DNA of 16,960 bases. Source: an uncultured Pedobacter sp. GTDB lineage: Bacteria > Bacteroidota > Bacteroidia > Sphingobacteriales > Sphingobacteriaceae. The translations under genes and the position numbers were made by a program. The stretch is from positions 1-16,960 of the forward strand of contig NZ_CAMLHF010000115.1 of assembly GCF_946479715.1 (NCBI RefSeq), written 5' to 3'. The notes beneath the pieces were generated by a model. It was not told the DNA's origin, did not search any database, and saw nothing but the letters and a program-made list of their open reading frames with translations. How positions within the stretch are numbered: the first letter of the stretch is position 1; each line of letters opens with the position of its first letter. Of this stretch, positions 1 through 7,072 are shown one piece after another.

Positions 1-48
1 CGAGATCTGTGGTAGTGACTGGAGTTCAGACGTGTGCTCTTCCGATCT
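1..48. other. Illumina TruSeq index adapter remnant (assembly artefact)
   Basis: Bases 15-48 match the standard 34-nt Illumina TruSeq index-side adapter that starts GTGACTGGAGTTCAGACG and ends GCTCTTCCGATCT. Bases 1-6 (CGAGAT) match the end of the P7 flow-cell primer, and bases 7-14 (CTGTGGTA) sit where an 8-nt sample index belongs. The arrangement P7 end, 8-nt barcode, adapter is complete. This is library sequence that survived trimming, not genomic DNA. The adapter happens to stay open in the frame of the following gene, so an automatic caller would start that gene at a GTG inside the adapter (34). Confidence 0.97.
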
Positions 49-846
49 CCTCAGTATGAACTTCAGCCTGGTATGAAAAGAGACGTATTTTATGGGCGAC
101 CATATATTAGGTGTGTACCAACACCATGGTTAACAAATACTGCATTTGTCGAGCGTGTAAACGATACACGATACAAAAAAACTTTTCAAACCGTTTGGTA
201 TTGTAATAATGCAGCATCTATTCCAGTATGGAAAGCACCTCTTCCATCAGGAGCCCCAGCTGATGCTGTTGTCGGGAAACCTAAATTCGCAGTTGGAGAC
301 ACTGCAATTTATATGCCGGGTAAGGATGTGACAAATGCGCAGATAGCAGCATCAAGATATTTATTAATCCCTCCCCGCAATTACACGATTAGTTTATCAC
401 CTTATATGCAAAAGTATAACGATACCAAACGTCAGGATTTGAATTATCCGTCCATACGATCAGTGATCGTTTATCGACTTGCAGATACTTATCTAATGGC
501 GGCAGAAGCGGCATATATGGGAGGAGGTTCTGCAGGAGACGCTATCAATTTAATAAATACAATTAGAAGAAGAGCGGCTTTTCCTAATTCAAATTCGTCT
601 ATAATGGATGTAACAAGTATTCCATCATTGGATTTTATATTGGATGAACGATCAAGGGAGCTATGTGGAGAACTCACCAGATGGCTGGATCTAGTAAGGA
701 CAAAAAAACTTGAAGAGAGAGTGAAACTATATAATAATGAGGCCAAAGGAAATATTCAGCCGTTTCATGTTTTACGTCCAATTCCACAGAGTCAAATAGA
801 TGCCACTACAACAGGTCCAAAATATCCACAAAATACGGGTTGGTGA
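49..846 (+). CDS. SusD/RagB-like glycan-binding outer-membrane lipoprotein, C-terminal part (5' truncated)
   Basis: This is the last 265 residues of a SusD/RagB family protein, the surface lipoprotein that binds glycans and caps the SusC TonB-dependent transporter. Visible family landmarks are the helical segment YRLADTYLMAAEAAYMGG, the NLINTIRRRAA stretch, the ILDERSRELCGELTRWLDLVRTKKL block (the usual 'DERxRELxGExxRWxDLxRTGKL'), and the C-terminal LRPIPQSQID...PQNTGW ending. Full SusD proteins are about 500-650 residues, so the N-terminal half, with signal peptide and lipobox, lies beyond the contig edge. The true reading begins at 49; any start further left is in adapter. The gene leads a unit with GH28 and GH105 genes, pointing to a pectin-type substrate. 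Its stop (TGA 844-846) shares one base with the next start. Confidence 0.93.
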   Translation, partial: PQYELQPGMKRDVFYGRPYIRCVPTPWLTNTAFVERVNDTRYKKTFQTVWYCNNAASIPVWKAPLPSGAPADAVVGKPKFAVGDTAIYMPGKDVTNAQIAASRYLLIPPRNYTISLSPYMQKYNDTKRQDLNYPSIRSVIVYRLADTYLMAAEAAYMGGGSAGDAINLINTIRRRAAFPNSNSSIMDVTSIPSLDFILDERSRELCGELTRWLDLVRTKKLEERVKLYNNEAKGNIQPFHVLRPIPQSQIDATTTGPKYPQNTGW

Positions 847-2420
847 TGATGATTAAAATGAAAATATTGGTTAGTTTATGTGTGTTGGCGGCTTTTACAA
901 GTTTTGTAAGAGCTGCTGACTTTAGCATCATCAAATATGGTGCTGTTGGGGATGGAGTAACCTTAAATACCAATGCTATTCAACAAGCAATTGATGAATG
1001 CTATAAATCGGGTGGCGGGAGCGTAATCTTTCCTGAGGGGAAATTCTTATCAGGAACTATCGTTATTAAAGACAACGTAACTATCAGTTTTCAAAAGAAT
1101 GCTGTTTTACTAGGAAGTACAGACCTTAAAGACTATAAAAATATGGATCCTTTTACCGAGGGGCTGGGTATTGATGTGGGATGGGCTTTACTTGTAGCTG
1201 TGGATGCGAAAAATATTGGAGTTACAGGCGAAGGAACAATTGATGGCCAGGGGTCTGCAATTAAAGCAAAACATATACTTACTGATACCCGGCCCGAAGG
1301 ACAACGATGGGGGATGAGGCCTTTTCTTTTACGAATTGTACGTTGTACTGGCGTAAATGTTAAAGGAGTAACGTTAAAATATGCAGGGGCATGGACTTCG
1401 CATTATTTTCAGAGCAGACAAATAACTATTGAAAATGTAAAGATACAAAGTGTGGGTGTTGCCCATAATGATGGTATTGGTATTGATGGTTGTCAGGATG
1501 TTGTAATTAAAGATTGTGATGTAGTAAGCGGAGATGATGCATTGGTGTTTAAAACCACATCGAGTAAAATGGCCTGTAAAAACATTGTGGTAACAGGCCT
1601 AAGACTTAAAAGCAGTCAGGCAGGAATTAAAATGGGAACCGAATCTATGGCAGCTTTCGAGAATATTAAAATTTCAAATTGTCATATCTATGAGACCAGA
1701 AATGGAGGTATTAAGTTACTTACCGTAGATGGTGCTCATTTACGAAATATTGAAATATCCGATATAACCATGGAAGAGGTTAGAACCCCAATGCTATTCC
1801 GTCTTGGATCGCGATTAAGTGTGTTCCGCAAAGATGCTGATACCAAACAGCAAACAGGTACTTTTGAAAATGTTGTAATTAAAAATGTTAAAGCCAAAGC
1901 ATCAGCCGATGCACAACTAATGCCTCCAACAGGTATTTTGATCACAGGCATTCCCGGACATTACATCACTGGTTTAACTCTTGAGAATATAGAAATTAGT
2001 TTGGCCGGAGGTGGAACTGTGGCTCATGGCAGGCAAGTAGTACCAGAAGCAACTGATCAATATCCGGAAGTTAAAACATTTGGTCCGCGGGTTCCCGCAT
2101 ACGGTATTTGGGCAAGGCATGTTAAGGGATTGAAGCTTATTAATGTTAAGTTTAATCTTTCTGGAAATGACCTCCGACCTGCTTTAGTTTGTGAGGATGG
2201 AAGTGATCTGGAGGTCAGCAATTGGAATCTTCCAGATACTGAAGGGGGGGAGTCGGTTATCCGCTTAGAGAATGTAAAAACAGCACTGATAAAAAATGTT
2301 ACTGTTAAAGGGATAGCAAAAGCACTTGTTCGTGTTGAAGGGACAGCAAGTGCTAATGTAAAAGTGGTTGGAAATAAATTAACAGGAATATCAAAAGAAT
2401 TAGAAATCATCAAAAAATAA
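846..2420 (+). CDS. GH28 family polygalacturonase-like glycoside hydrolase, secreted
   Basis: A 524-residue right-handed beta-helix hydrolase of family GH28, expected to cut galacturonosyl linkages in homogalacturonan or rhamnogalacturonan. After a signal peptide (about residues 1-24, ending VRAAD) it has the typical start FSIIKYGAVGDGVTLNTNAI. The active-site region holds D209 in HNDG (the NTD motif equivalent) and D230/D231 in SGDDA, matching the three acidic residues of the family. K262 in GIKMGTES is the RIK/GTES region. The classic GHG histidine motif is not evident; SSQAG stands about where it would be. The ATG at 846 was chosen because it overlaps the upstream TGA by one base (TGATG). 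ATGs at 849 and 858 are also possible, and the longer TTG (840) and GTG (843) starts are unlikely. Exact bond specificity cannot be read from sequence. Confidence 0.9.
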   Translation: MMIKMKILVSLCVLAAFTSFVRAADFSIIKYGAVGDGVTLNTNAIQQAIDECYKSGGGSVIFPEGKFLSGTIVIKDNVTISFQKNAVLLGSTDLKDYKNMDPFTEGLGIDVGWALLVAVDAKNIGVTGEGTIDGQGSAIKAKHILTDTRPEGQRWGMRPFLLRIVRCTGVNVKGVTLKYAGAWTSHYFQSRQITIENVKIQSVGVAHNDGIGIDGCQDVVIKDCDVVSGDDALVFKTTSSKMACKNIVVTGLRLKSSQAGIKMGTESMAAFENIKISNCHIYETRNGGIKLLTVDGAHLRNIEISDITMEEVRTPMLFRLGSRLSVFRKDADTKQQTGTFENVVIKNVKAKASADAQLMPPTGILITGIPGHYITGLTLENIEISLAGGGTVAHGRQVVPEATDQYPEVKTFGPRVPAYGIWARHVKGLKLINVKFNLSGNDLRPALVCEDGSDLEVSNWNLPDTEGGESVIRLENVKTALIKNVTVKGIAKALVRVEGTASANVKVVGNKLTGISKELEIIKK

Positions 2421-2430
2421 ATATACTAGC

Positions 2431-3576
2431 ATGAATAAAAACCAAATTCTAAGCATAGCAGCATTTATGTCCTGTTTTATGATTGTAGGACAGCGTAATG
2501 TAGAGGCACAATCAAAAGAAGCCAATTTAAAGAATTGGCCAAAAGGAACATCACCAAAGGAAATTGGAACAAGGGTAGCAAATCATTTTATAGTAACACC
2601 GCATACGAATTTTAACAAACCAGGGCCGCCAAAAGTGATTACCTATCCAGAAACCTGCGCCTGGTATGGCGCTTTAACTTTTGCAAAACAAAGCGGAAAT
2701 AAAGAAATGGTTAAAAAGCTGGCGGATAGGTTCGAACCGCTTTTTGGCGAAGAAGCCAAAATGATTCCAGTGCCTGATCATGTAGATTATACTGTATTTG
2801 GATCTGTTCCATTAGAGCTTTATATACAAACAAAAAATAAAAAATATCTTGATCTTGGATTGTCAATTGCAGATAAACAATGGGGTCCACCAGAAGGTCC
2901 AAGAGTAAAACCCGAATCGCATGAGTTTTACAATCAAGGTTATACCTGGCAAACACGTCTATGGATAGATGATATGTATATGATCACGGCTGTTCAGGCT
3001 CAAGCATATAGAGCTACTGGAGAGGTAAAGTATATAGATAGGGCAGCTAAAGAGATGGTTTTTTATTTAGATAAGCTTCAGGAGTCTAATGGCTTGTTTT
3101 ATCACGCCCCGGATGTTCCGTTCTTTTGGGGTAGAGGAGATGGCTGGATGGCTGTGGGTATGGCTGAACTGCTTAGATCTATGCCTAAGAACAATCCAAA
3201 TTATGAACGCATTATGAAAGGTTATAAAAACATGATGGCCTCGTTGCTTAAATATCAGGCCGACAATGGAATGTGGCGTCAGTTAATCGATGACCCCGAA
3301 GCCTGGGAAGAAACTTCATCAACGGCTATGTTTACTTTTGCAATGATTACAGGCGTGAAAAATGGTTGGCTGGATAAAGAAGTTTATGGGAAAGCTGCCC
3401 GGAAAGGCTGGCTTGGCTTAATCACTTACATCAATGAAAATGATGAGGTGAGAGAAGTTTGTGAGGGTACAAATAAAAAGAATGATCGCCAGTACTACTT
3501 GGATCGTAAACGTAATATTGGTGACTTACATGGGCAGGCACCAATACTATGGTGTGCAACTGCATTATTACGTTAA
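2431..3576 (+). CDS. GH105 unsaturated rhamnogalacturonyl/glucuronyl hydrolase (YteR-like)
   Basis: A 381-residue protein with a signal peptide (about 1-27, ending VEAQ) and a GH105/GH88-type (alpha/alpha)6 barrel. These enzymes remove the unsaturated uronic acid left at the non-reducing end of oligosaccharides by pectate or rhamnogalacturonan lyases. Markers are RLWIDDMYM (D180/D181, which includes the catalytic Asp region), PFFWGRGDGWMAVGMAELL (234-239 GRGDGW; many homologues have GRGNGW), and W-E-ETSSTAMFTFAM. The gene lies 10 bp after GH28, so co-transcription is very likely. With GH28 it forms a rhamnogalacturonan/pectin cassette; any lyase making its substrate would be encoded outside this window. 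The export signal suggests periplasmic action on imported oligosaccharides. Confidence 0.92.
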   Translation: MNKNQILSIAAFMSCFMIVGQRNVEAQSKEANLKNWPKGTSPKEIGTRVANHFIVTPHTNFNKPGPPKVITYPETCAWYGALTFAKQSGNKEMVKKLADRFEPLFGEEAKMIPVPDHVDYTVFGSVPLELYIQTKNKKYLDLGLSIADKQWGPPEGPRVKPESHEFYNQGYTWQTRLWIDDMYMITAVQAQAYRATGEVKYIDRAAKEMVFYLDKLQESNGLFYHAPDVPFFWGRGDGWMAVGMAELLRSMPKNNPNYERIMKGYKNMMASLLKYQADNGMWRQLIDDPEAWEETSSTAMFTFAMITGVKNGWLDKEVYGKAARKGWLGLITYINENDEVREVCEGTNKKNDRQYYLDRKRNIGDLHGQAPILWCATALLR

Positions 3577-3644
3577 TTTAGATGAAAAATGCAGGGGAAA
3601 ACAATAACTTTAAATAGCGGAAAGTTCTTCAAATAAATCACCAG

Positions 3645-4940
3645 ATGAAAAAATCAATATTAGTTCCGGTTTTATTAAGTGCAATGGTTTTTATTGCCTT
3701 ATATTCTTTCAAAAATATTTCAAATAATCATTTAAGAGGCAATGGGCCAAAACCTGATGCCGATAATGCAGGATTGAAGTTGCCAGAAGGATTTGGTGCT
3801 TTAAAAGTAGCAGAACTAGGGGCAAAAGCACGACATCTGGTTGTTACTCCGCAAGGAGACATCTATGTTAAACTTGCAAGATCCAAAGAAGAAAAGGGGA
3901 TTATTGTCCTTCATGAAAACAGCGATGGTAAGGCTCAGGTTACAGGTGGTTTTGGTAATTATGGAGGTACCGGAATTTACATGAAAGATGGATACTTATA
4001 TGCATCATCAAATCAGGAAGTATTTAGGTACAAACTCGATGCACAAAATAAAGTAATTGACCCCAATAAACCCGAAAAGATTATTACAGGTTTAAAGGCC
4101 GGACGCCAGCATGAAACCAAATCGCTTGTTTTAGATAATAACGGGAATGTTTATGTAAATATTGGCGTAAATTCAAATTCATGTCAGGAACAAGATCGTG
4201 GGTTACGTTCTCCAGGAATAGAAGGTTGCCCACTGTTAGATTCTATGGCTGGAATATGGCAGTTCAAAGCCAAAGAACTGAACCAGAGCTATGGTCAGGG
4301 TGTTCGTTTTGCAACCGGACTAAGAAATGTTGTTGGGTTAGATTGGAATCAGCAAAATAACCAGCTTTTTGTTATGCAGCATGGCAGAGATAACCTGAAT
4401 AGTTCCTGGCCAGAGCTTTATAATGAAAAAGAATCGGCAGAAGTTCCAGCAGAGTGTTTGTACGCTTTAAAGCAGGGCGACAACGCGGGCTGGCCATTTA
4501 TGTATTATGATCAGATCCAACATAAAAAAATAGTAGCTCCAGAATATGGCGGTGATAAAAAGAAAGAGGCTGATTCAAAATTCATAGATCCCGCAGTTGC
4601 CTTTCCGGGACATATGGCACCAAATGGTTTGCTATTCTACACCGGAAATATGTTCCCAGAAAAATATAAAAACGGTGCTTTTATCGCTTTTCACGGATCT
4701 TGGAATCGTGCTCCTGAACCTCAAAAAGGATATTTTGTAGTATTTCAACCATTTAAGGATGGGAAGCCTTCTGGGGATTGGGAAGTTTTTGCAGATAATT
4801 TTGCTGGTACACCTGAAAAAGCTGCGGCCGGAAGGGCAGACCATCGCCCTTGTGGATTGGCCCAGGGATCTGATGGTTCCCTGTATGTAACAGATGATGT
4901 TAAAGGAACAATTTATCGTATCGTCTATAATAAAAAATAA
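3645..4940 (+). CDS. PQQ-dependent sugar (sorbosone-like) dehydrogenase, beta-propeller, exported
   Basis: A 431-residue protein with an N-terminal hydrophobic signal or anchor segment (about 5-22) and a soluble-glucose-dehydrogenase / L-sorbosone-dehydrogenase type six-bladed beta-propeller. Such enzymes oxidise aldoses or other polyols in the periplasm with PQQ as cofactor. Landmarks are LPEGFGALKVAELG at the first blade, GRQHETKSL with H156 in the position of the sGDH catalytic His, VYVNIGVNSNSC, FATGLRNVVGLDW, AFHGSWNR (H350, R355), and the closing GSDGSLYVTDDVKGTIYRIVY. The gene follows GH105 after 68 bp and is followed within 8 bp by a cytochrome c gene, the expected electron acceptor. 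Substrate is unknown; a pectin-derived sugar is an inference from position. A PQQ-independent member of the same fold cannot be excluded. Confidence 0.83.
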   Translation: MKKSILVPVLLSAMVFIALYSFKNISNNHLRGNGPKPDADNAGLKLPEGFGALKVAELGAKARHLVVTPQGDIYVKLARSKEEKGIIVLHENSDGKAQVTGGFGNYGGTGIYMKDGYLYASSNQEVFRYKLDAQNKVIDPNKPEKIITGLKAGRQHETKSLVLDNNGNVYVNIGVNSNSCQEQDRGLRSPGIEGCPLLDSMAGIWQFKAKELNQSYGQGVRFATGLRNVVGLDWNQQNNQLFVMQHGRDNLNSSWPELYNEKESAEVPAECLYALKQGDNAGWPFMYYDQIQHKKIVAPEYGGDKKKEADSKFIDPAVAFPGHMAPNGLLFYTGNMFPEKYKNGAFIAFHGSWNRAPEPQKGYFVVFQPFKDGKPSGDWEVFADNFAGTPEKAAAGRADHRPCGLAQGSDGSLYVTDDVKGTIYRIVYNKK

Positions 4941-4948
4941 AAAGTTTG

Positions 4949-5392
4949 ATGAAGCAGGTTATAACGATCATTTTGATCTTAACAATAGGTAGTATAAAAT
5001 TAAACGCCCAAACAAAAGGGAAAACTAAAAAGACGATTCAAACTGAAGTTGTATCTGCATCGGTTTTGGCTAACGGACAAAAAGTGTACAATCAATATTG
5101 TTTAAGCTGCCATATGGCAGATGGAGGTGGTGTTCAGAATATGAATCCTCCATTAATAAAAACAACATATGTTCTTGGCGATAAAACCCGGTTAATTAAG
5201 ATAGCTCTTAATGGTTTGGCAGAAGAAATTGAAATAGACGGGGAAGTTTATACGAATGTAATGCCTTCGCATGGCTTCTTAAAAGATCAGGAAATAGCTG
5301 ATGTATTAACCTTTATAAGGAACAGTTTTGGGAATAAGGCTAGTGCCATCAAAGCCACAGAAGTGAAGGCTGCAAGGACAGAGAAAAAATAA
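4949..5392 (+). CDS. Small mono-haem c-type cytochrome, exported
   Basis: A 147-residue class I cytochrome c. It has a signal peptide (about 1-21, ending LNAQ), a lysine-rich linker, one haem-attachment motif C51-L-S-C54-H55 (YCLSCHMADGGG), and a probable axial methionine M105 in NVMPSHG, followed by DQEIADVLTFIRNSFGN, a typical C-terminal helix. The ATG at 4949 is preferred over the in-frame TTG at 4946. It is the last gene of the left unit, 8 bp after the sugar dehydrogenase, and likely passes the electrons of that enzyme to the respiratory chain. The C-terminal tail is rich in Lys and Ala. Cytochrome identity is firm; the partnership is inferred from adjacency. Confidence 0.93.
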   Translation: MKQVITIILILTIGSIKLNAQTKGKTKKTIQTEVVSASVLANGQKVYNQYCLSCHMADGGGVQNMNPPLIKTTYVLGDKTRLIKIALNGLAEEIEIDGEVYTNVMPSHGFLKDQEIADVLTFIRNSFGNKASAIKATEVKAARTEKK

Positions 5393-5423
5393 AAAAGAGG
5401 GCTGATCATCAGCCCTCTTTTTT
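5391..5423. terminator. Perfect bidirectional rho-independent terminator
   Basis: A 10-bp GC-rich stem (GAGGGCTGAT at 5397-5406, ATCAGCCCTC at 5408-5417) is flanked by six A (5391-5396) and six T (5418-5423), so the whole 33 bp is a perfect palindrome around C5407. In either direction the transcript forms a strong hairpin followed by a U-run. It lies between the converging cytochrome c (+) and DUF4142 lipoprotein (-) genes and overlaps the stop codons of both. Confidence 0.95.
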
Positions 5424-5994
5424 ATTTTAAGTCAAAACTCAAATCTGTGGCAAGTTTATAATGCCCTTCAATCATGCGGAGTGTTCTGGCAGCAAACCTT
5501 CTTACATCTATATCTCCTGAAGTTGTTGCTGACTTAAATAAATCAAGGGTTTTTATGTGATCTTTTACCATCATATCCATGTAGTGTTTATCAAATTGAG
5601 CACCTGATAATTTTGCCATTTCATTTATATGATTTTGATCTGCCTCAGGAATAGAGGTCGGGATTGTTAATTTCTTTTTGTCGGCCAGTTTTTTTAAATT
5701 ATCGTTTGTCTTAGTATGATCCTTAACCATTTTTTCAGCAAATTTTTTAACTCTAACGTTGCTTGCTTTTGATGTTGCCATTTTGCCAAGCTCTACCTCC
5801 ATATTACCAGCAATAGCGGCTTTCTCTAAAAAGAACTGCATTCCCTCGCCTCGGTTTACCGCCGTGGTGTCAGTCATTGTTTGCTCTAAAGAAGAATCAG
5901 CCAAAGTACTATTTGTACTATTGTCTGTATTTCGGCAAGCATTTAAGCTAAGCATGCAGCACAATACAGCTGGTAATAAAATTCTAGTTTTCAT
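5422..5994 (-). CDS. DUF4142 domain lipoprotein
   Basis: A 190-residue protein. The first 20 residues form a lipoprotein signal with lipobox SLNAC (acylated Cys at 20). A Ser/Thr/Asn-rich linker follows, then a DUF4142 domain (about residues 50-188), a ferritin-like all-alpha fold: FLEKAAIAGNMEVELGKMA, VKKFAEKMVKDHTKTNDNL, GAQFDKHYMDMMVKDHIKTLDLF, VRRFAARTLRMIEGHYKLA. The repeated KMVKDH-K / MMVKDHIK helices are typical of the family. No enzymatic activity is established for it; homologues are often linked to stress or envelope functions. The ATG at 5994 is chosen over an upstream TTG or other in-frame start (up to 6075) because it places the signal sequence at the N-terminus. It is probably monocistronic and ends in the shared terminator. 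Confidence 0.88.
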   Translation of the reverse strand: MKTRILLPAVLCCMLSLNACRNTDNSTNSTLADSSLEQTMTDTTAVNRGEGMQFFLEKAAIAGNMEVELGKMATSKASNVRVKKFAEKMVKDHTKTNDNLKKLADKKKLTIPTSIPEADQNHINEMAKLSGAQFDKHYMDMMVKDHIKTLDLFKSATTSGDIDVRRFAARTLRMIEGHYKLATDLSFDLK

Positions 5995-6124
5995 GATTTT
6001 AGCATTTAAGTGGTTAGTTAATATACCTACAGTTAAAACTTGAAAATGTTTCTGAATTGTTAAAATACTTTGCACTTATTCGCTTACAAATAAGGTTGTA
6101 AGAAATGGGAATGGTAAGAGGTAT

Positions 6125-6253
6125 TTAGGATTTCTTCTCAATTTTAACCTTTTTGGCATCTTTTGCAGAAGTTGAATTTTCTGGTTCAGAACCCTTAGGT
6201 TTTTTTTGGTCTGTTATTTCTGCCTTTACAGTTTTATTCTTTGGGCTTTTCAT
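6125..6253 (-). CDS. Lysine-rich small protein, 42 residues, unknown function
   Basis: An ATG-to-TAA reading frame of 42 residues on the minus strand (start 6253, stop 6125), beginning MKSPKNKTVKAEITD and ending AKKVKIEKKS. Thirteen of 42 residues are Lys, with many Ser/Thr/Pro/Glu, so it should be a basic, disordered, cytosolic peptide. There is no signal peptide or Cys. The lysine bias also follows from an A-rich strand, so coding status is not certain. It sits 130 bp upstream of the DUF4142 gene on the same strand. I do not recognise a family. Confidence 0.4.
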   Translation of the reverse strand: MKSPKNKTVKAEITDQKKPKGSEPENSTSAKDAKKVKIEKKS

Positions 6254-6313
6254 CGTATTAAAATTTAAAGGTTTAATCTATAACACATAAGAAACCAAAT
6301 AAGTTCAAAATTT

Positions 6314-6357
6314 TCTCCATTCAAAAGGAATAACTCCTTATTCCTTTTGAATGGAGA
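6314..6357. repeat. Perfect 20-bp inverted repeat with 4-nt loop
   Basis: Arms 6314-6333 and 6338-6357 are exact reverse complements (left arm starts TCTCCATTCAAAAGG), separated by CTCC. Neither side carries a T-run in transcript sense: the flank is ATGCAAAAAAC on +, and AAAATTTTG on -. A simple intrinsic terminator is therefore not the best reading. It lies between the divergent lysine-rich small ORF (-) and tetR (+), about 75 bp upstream of the TetR promoter. Confidence 0.9.
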
Positions 6358-6432
6358 TGCAAAAAACTATTGGTGCATCGGTACTTATAATTAAACGATC
6401 AAAACATTTTTTTAAAATATATTATATAAATG

Positions 6433-6454
6433 AATGAATATTCATTTATATTTG
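6433..6454 (+). promoter_or_regulatory. TetR promoter -7 box with abutting 14-bp operator-like palindrome
   Basis: AATGAATATTCATT (6433-6446) is a perfect palindrome, extended on the left by a second TGAA half-repeat. It abuts TATATTTG (6447-6454), which fits the Bacteroidota -7 consensus TAnnTTTG. A good TTG -33 box is not visible upstream. The -7 box lies 21 bp before the TetR ATG. A palindrome at the promoter of a tetR gene is the usual place for its own operator, so autorepression is likely but inferred. Confidence 0.55.
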
Positions 6455-6475
6455 TAGAGATATTTGAAAAGCATT

Positions 6476-7066
6476 ATGCGCGCAAGAGATCTGAATAAAG
6501 TAGAGTTGGTAAAACAGAAGGCAATGGAGTTGCTTGTGAAGACAGGCTTTGAAGGTTTTACCATGAATAAGTTAGCTAAAGAGTGCAAAATATCTGTAGC
6601 TACGCTATACATTTATTACAAAGATAAAGACGATCTGATCTTACAGATAGCAATGGAAGAAGCAGAACGGATGAGCAAGGTCATGCTTGAGAATTTCGAT
6701 CCTGAAGTATCTTTTGAAGTTGGGTTAAGGCAACAATGGAAAAATAGAGCAAAGTGTATGCTTGAAAATCCAATAACAGCACAGTTTCTTGAGCAATTGA
6801 GAACTTCAACTTATCAGGAGCAGGTTTATGGAACAATTGTGAACAATTTCAAGATAACACTTGGTAAATTTATGACCAATGCAATCAACAGGGGCGAAAT
6901 TAACCCAATGCAACTGGAGGTTTATTGGTCAGTAGCTTTTGCTCCTTTATATAACCTTGTAAGATTTCATTTTGAAGGTCGCAGTATTGGAGGTAAGCCA
7001 TTCATTTTAACAGATAAGGCGCTTTGGGAAACCTTTGAACTGGTAATAAAAGCATTAAAAAAATAA
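6476..7066 (+). CDS. TetR/AcrR family transcriptional regulator
   Basis: A 196-residue one-component repressor. The N-terminal domain (about 8-57) shows the TetR helix-turn-helix pattern: KQKAMELLVKTGFEGFTMNKLAKECKISVATLYIYYKDKDDLI. The remainder is the all-alpha ligand-binding and dimerisation domain, with no recognisable ligand signature. The ATG at 6476 is used rather than the in-frame TTG at 6464, because the -7 box at 6447-6454 would leave almost no leader for the latter. It is followed within 6 bp by the small HMA-like gene and then an MFS exporter, so it probably controls that exporter and itself. Confidence 0.92.
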   Translation: MRARDLNKVELVKQKAMELLVKTGFEGFTMNKLAKECKISVATLYIYYKDKDDLILQIAMEEAERMSKVMLENFDPEVSFEVGLRQQWKNRAKCMLENPITAQFLEQLRTSTYQEQVYGTIVNNFKITLGKFMTNAINRGEINPMQLEVYWSVAFAPLYNLVRFHFEGRSIGGKPFILTDKALWETFELVIKALKK

Positions 7067-7072
7067 AACACT

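Noticed and set aside
34..48. GTG start at 34 extending the SusD fragment to the left
   Set aside because: These bases are Illumina adapter; genomic coding starts at 49.
5759..6043. 94-codon + strand frame antisense to the DUF4142 gene
   Set aside because: It is a shadow of the opposite-strand lipoprotein gene, with no family resemblance.
6314..6357. Inverted repeat as an insertion-sequence terminal repeat
   Set aside because: The arms are only 4 nt apart with no transposase or second copy in the window.
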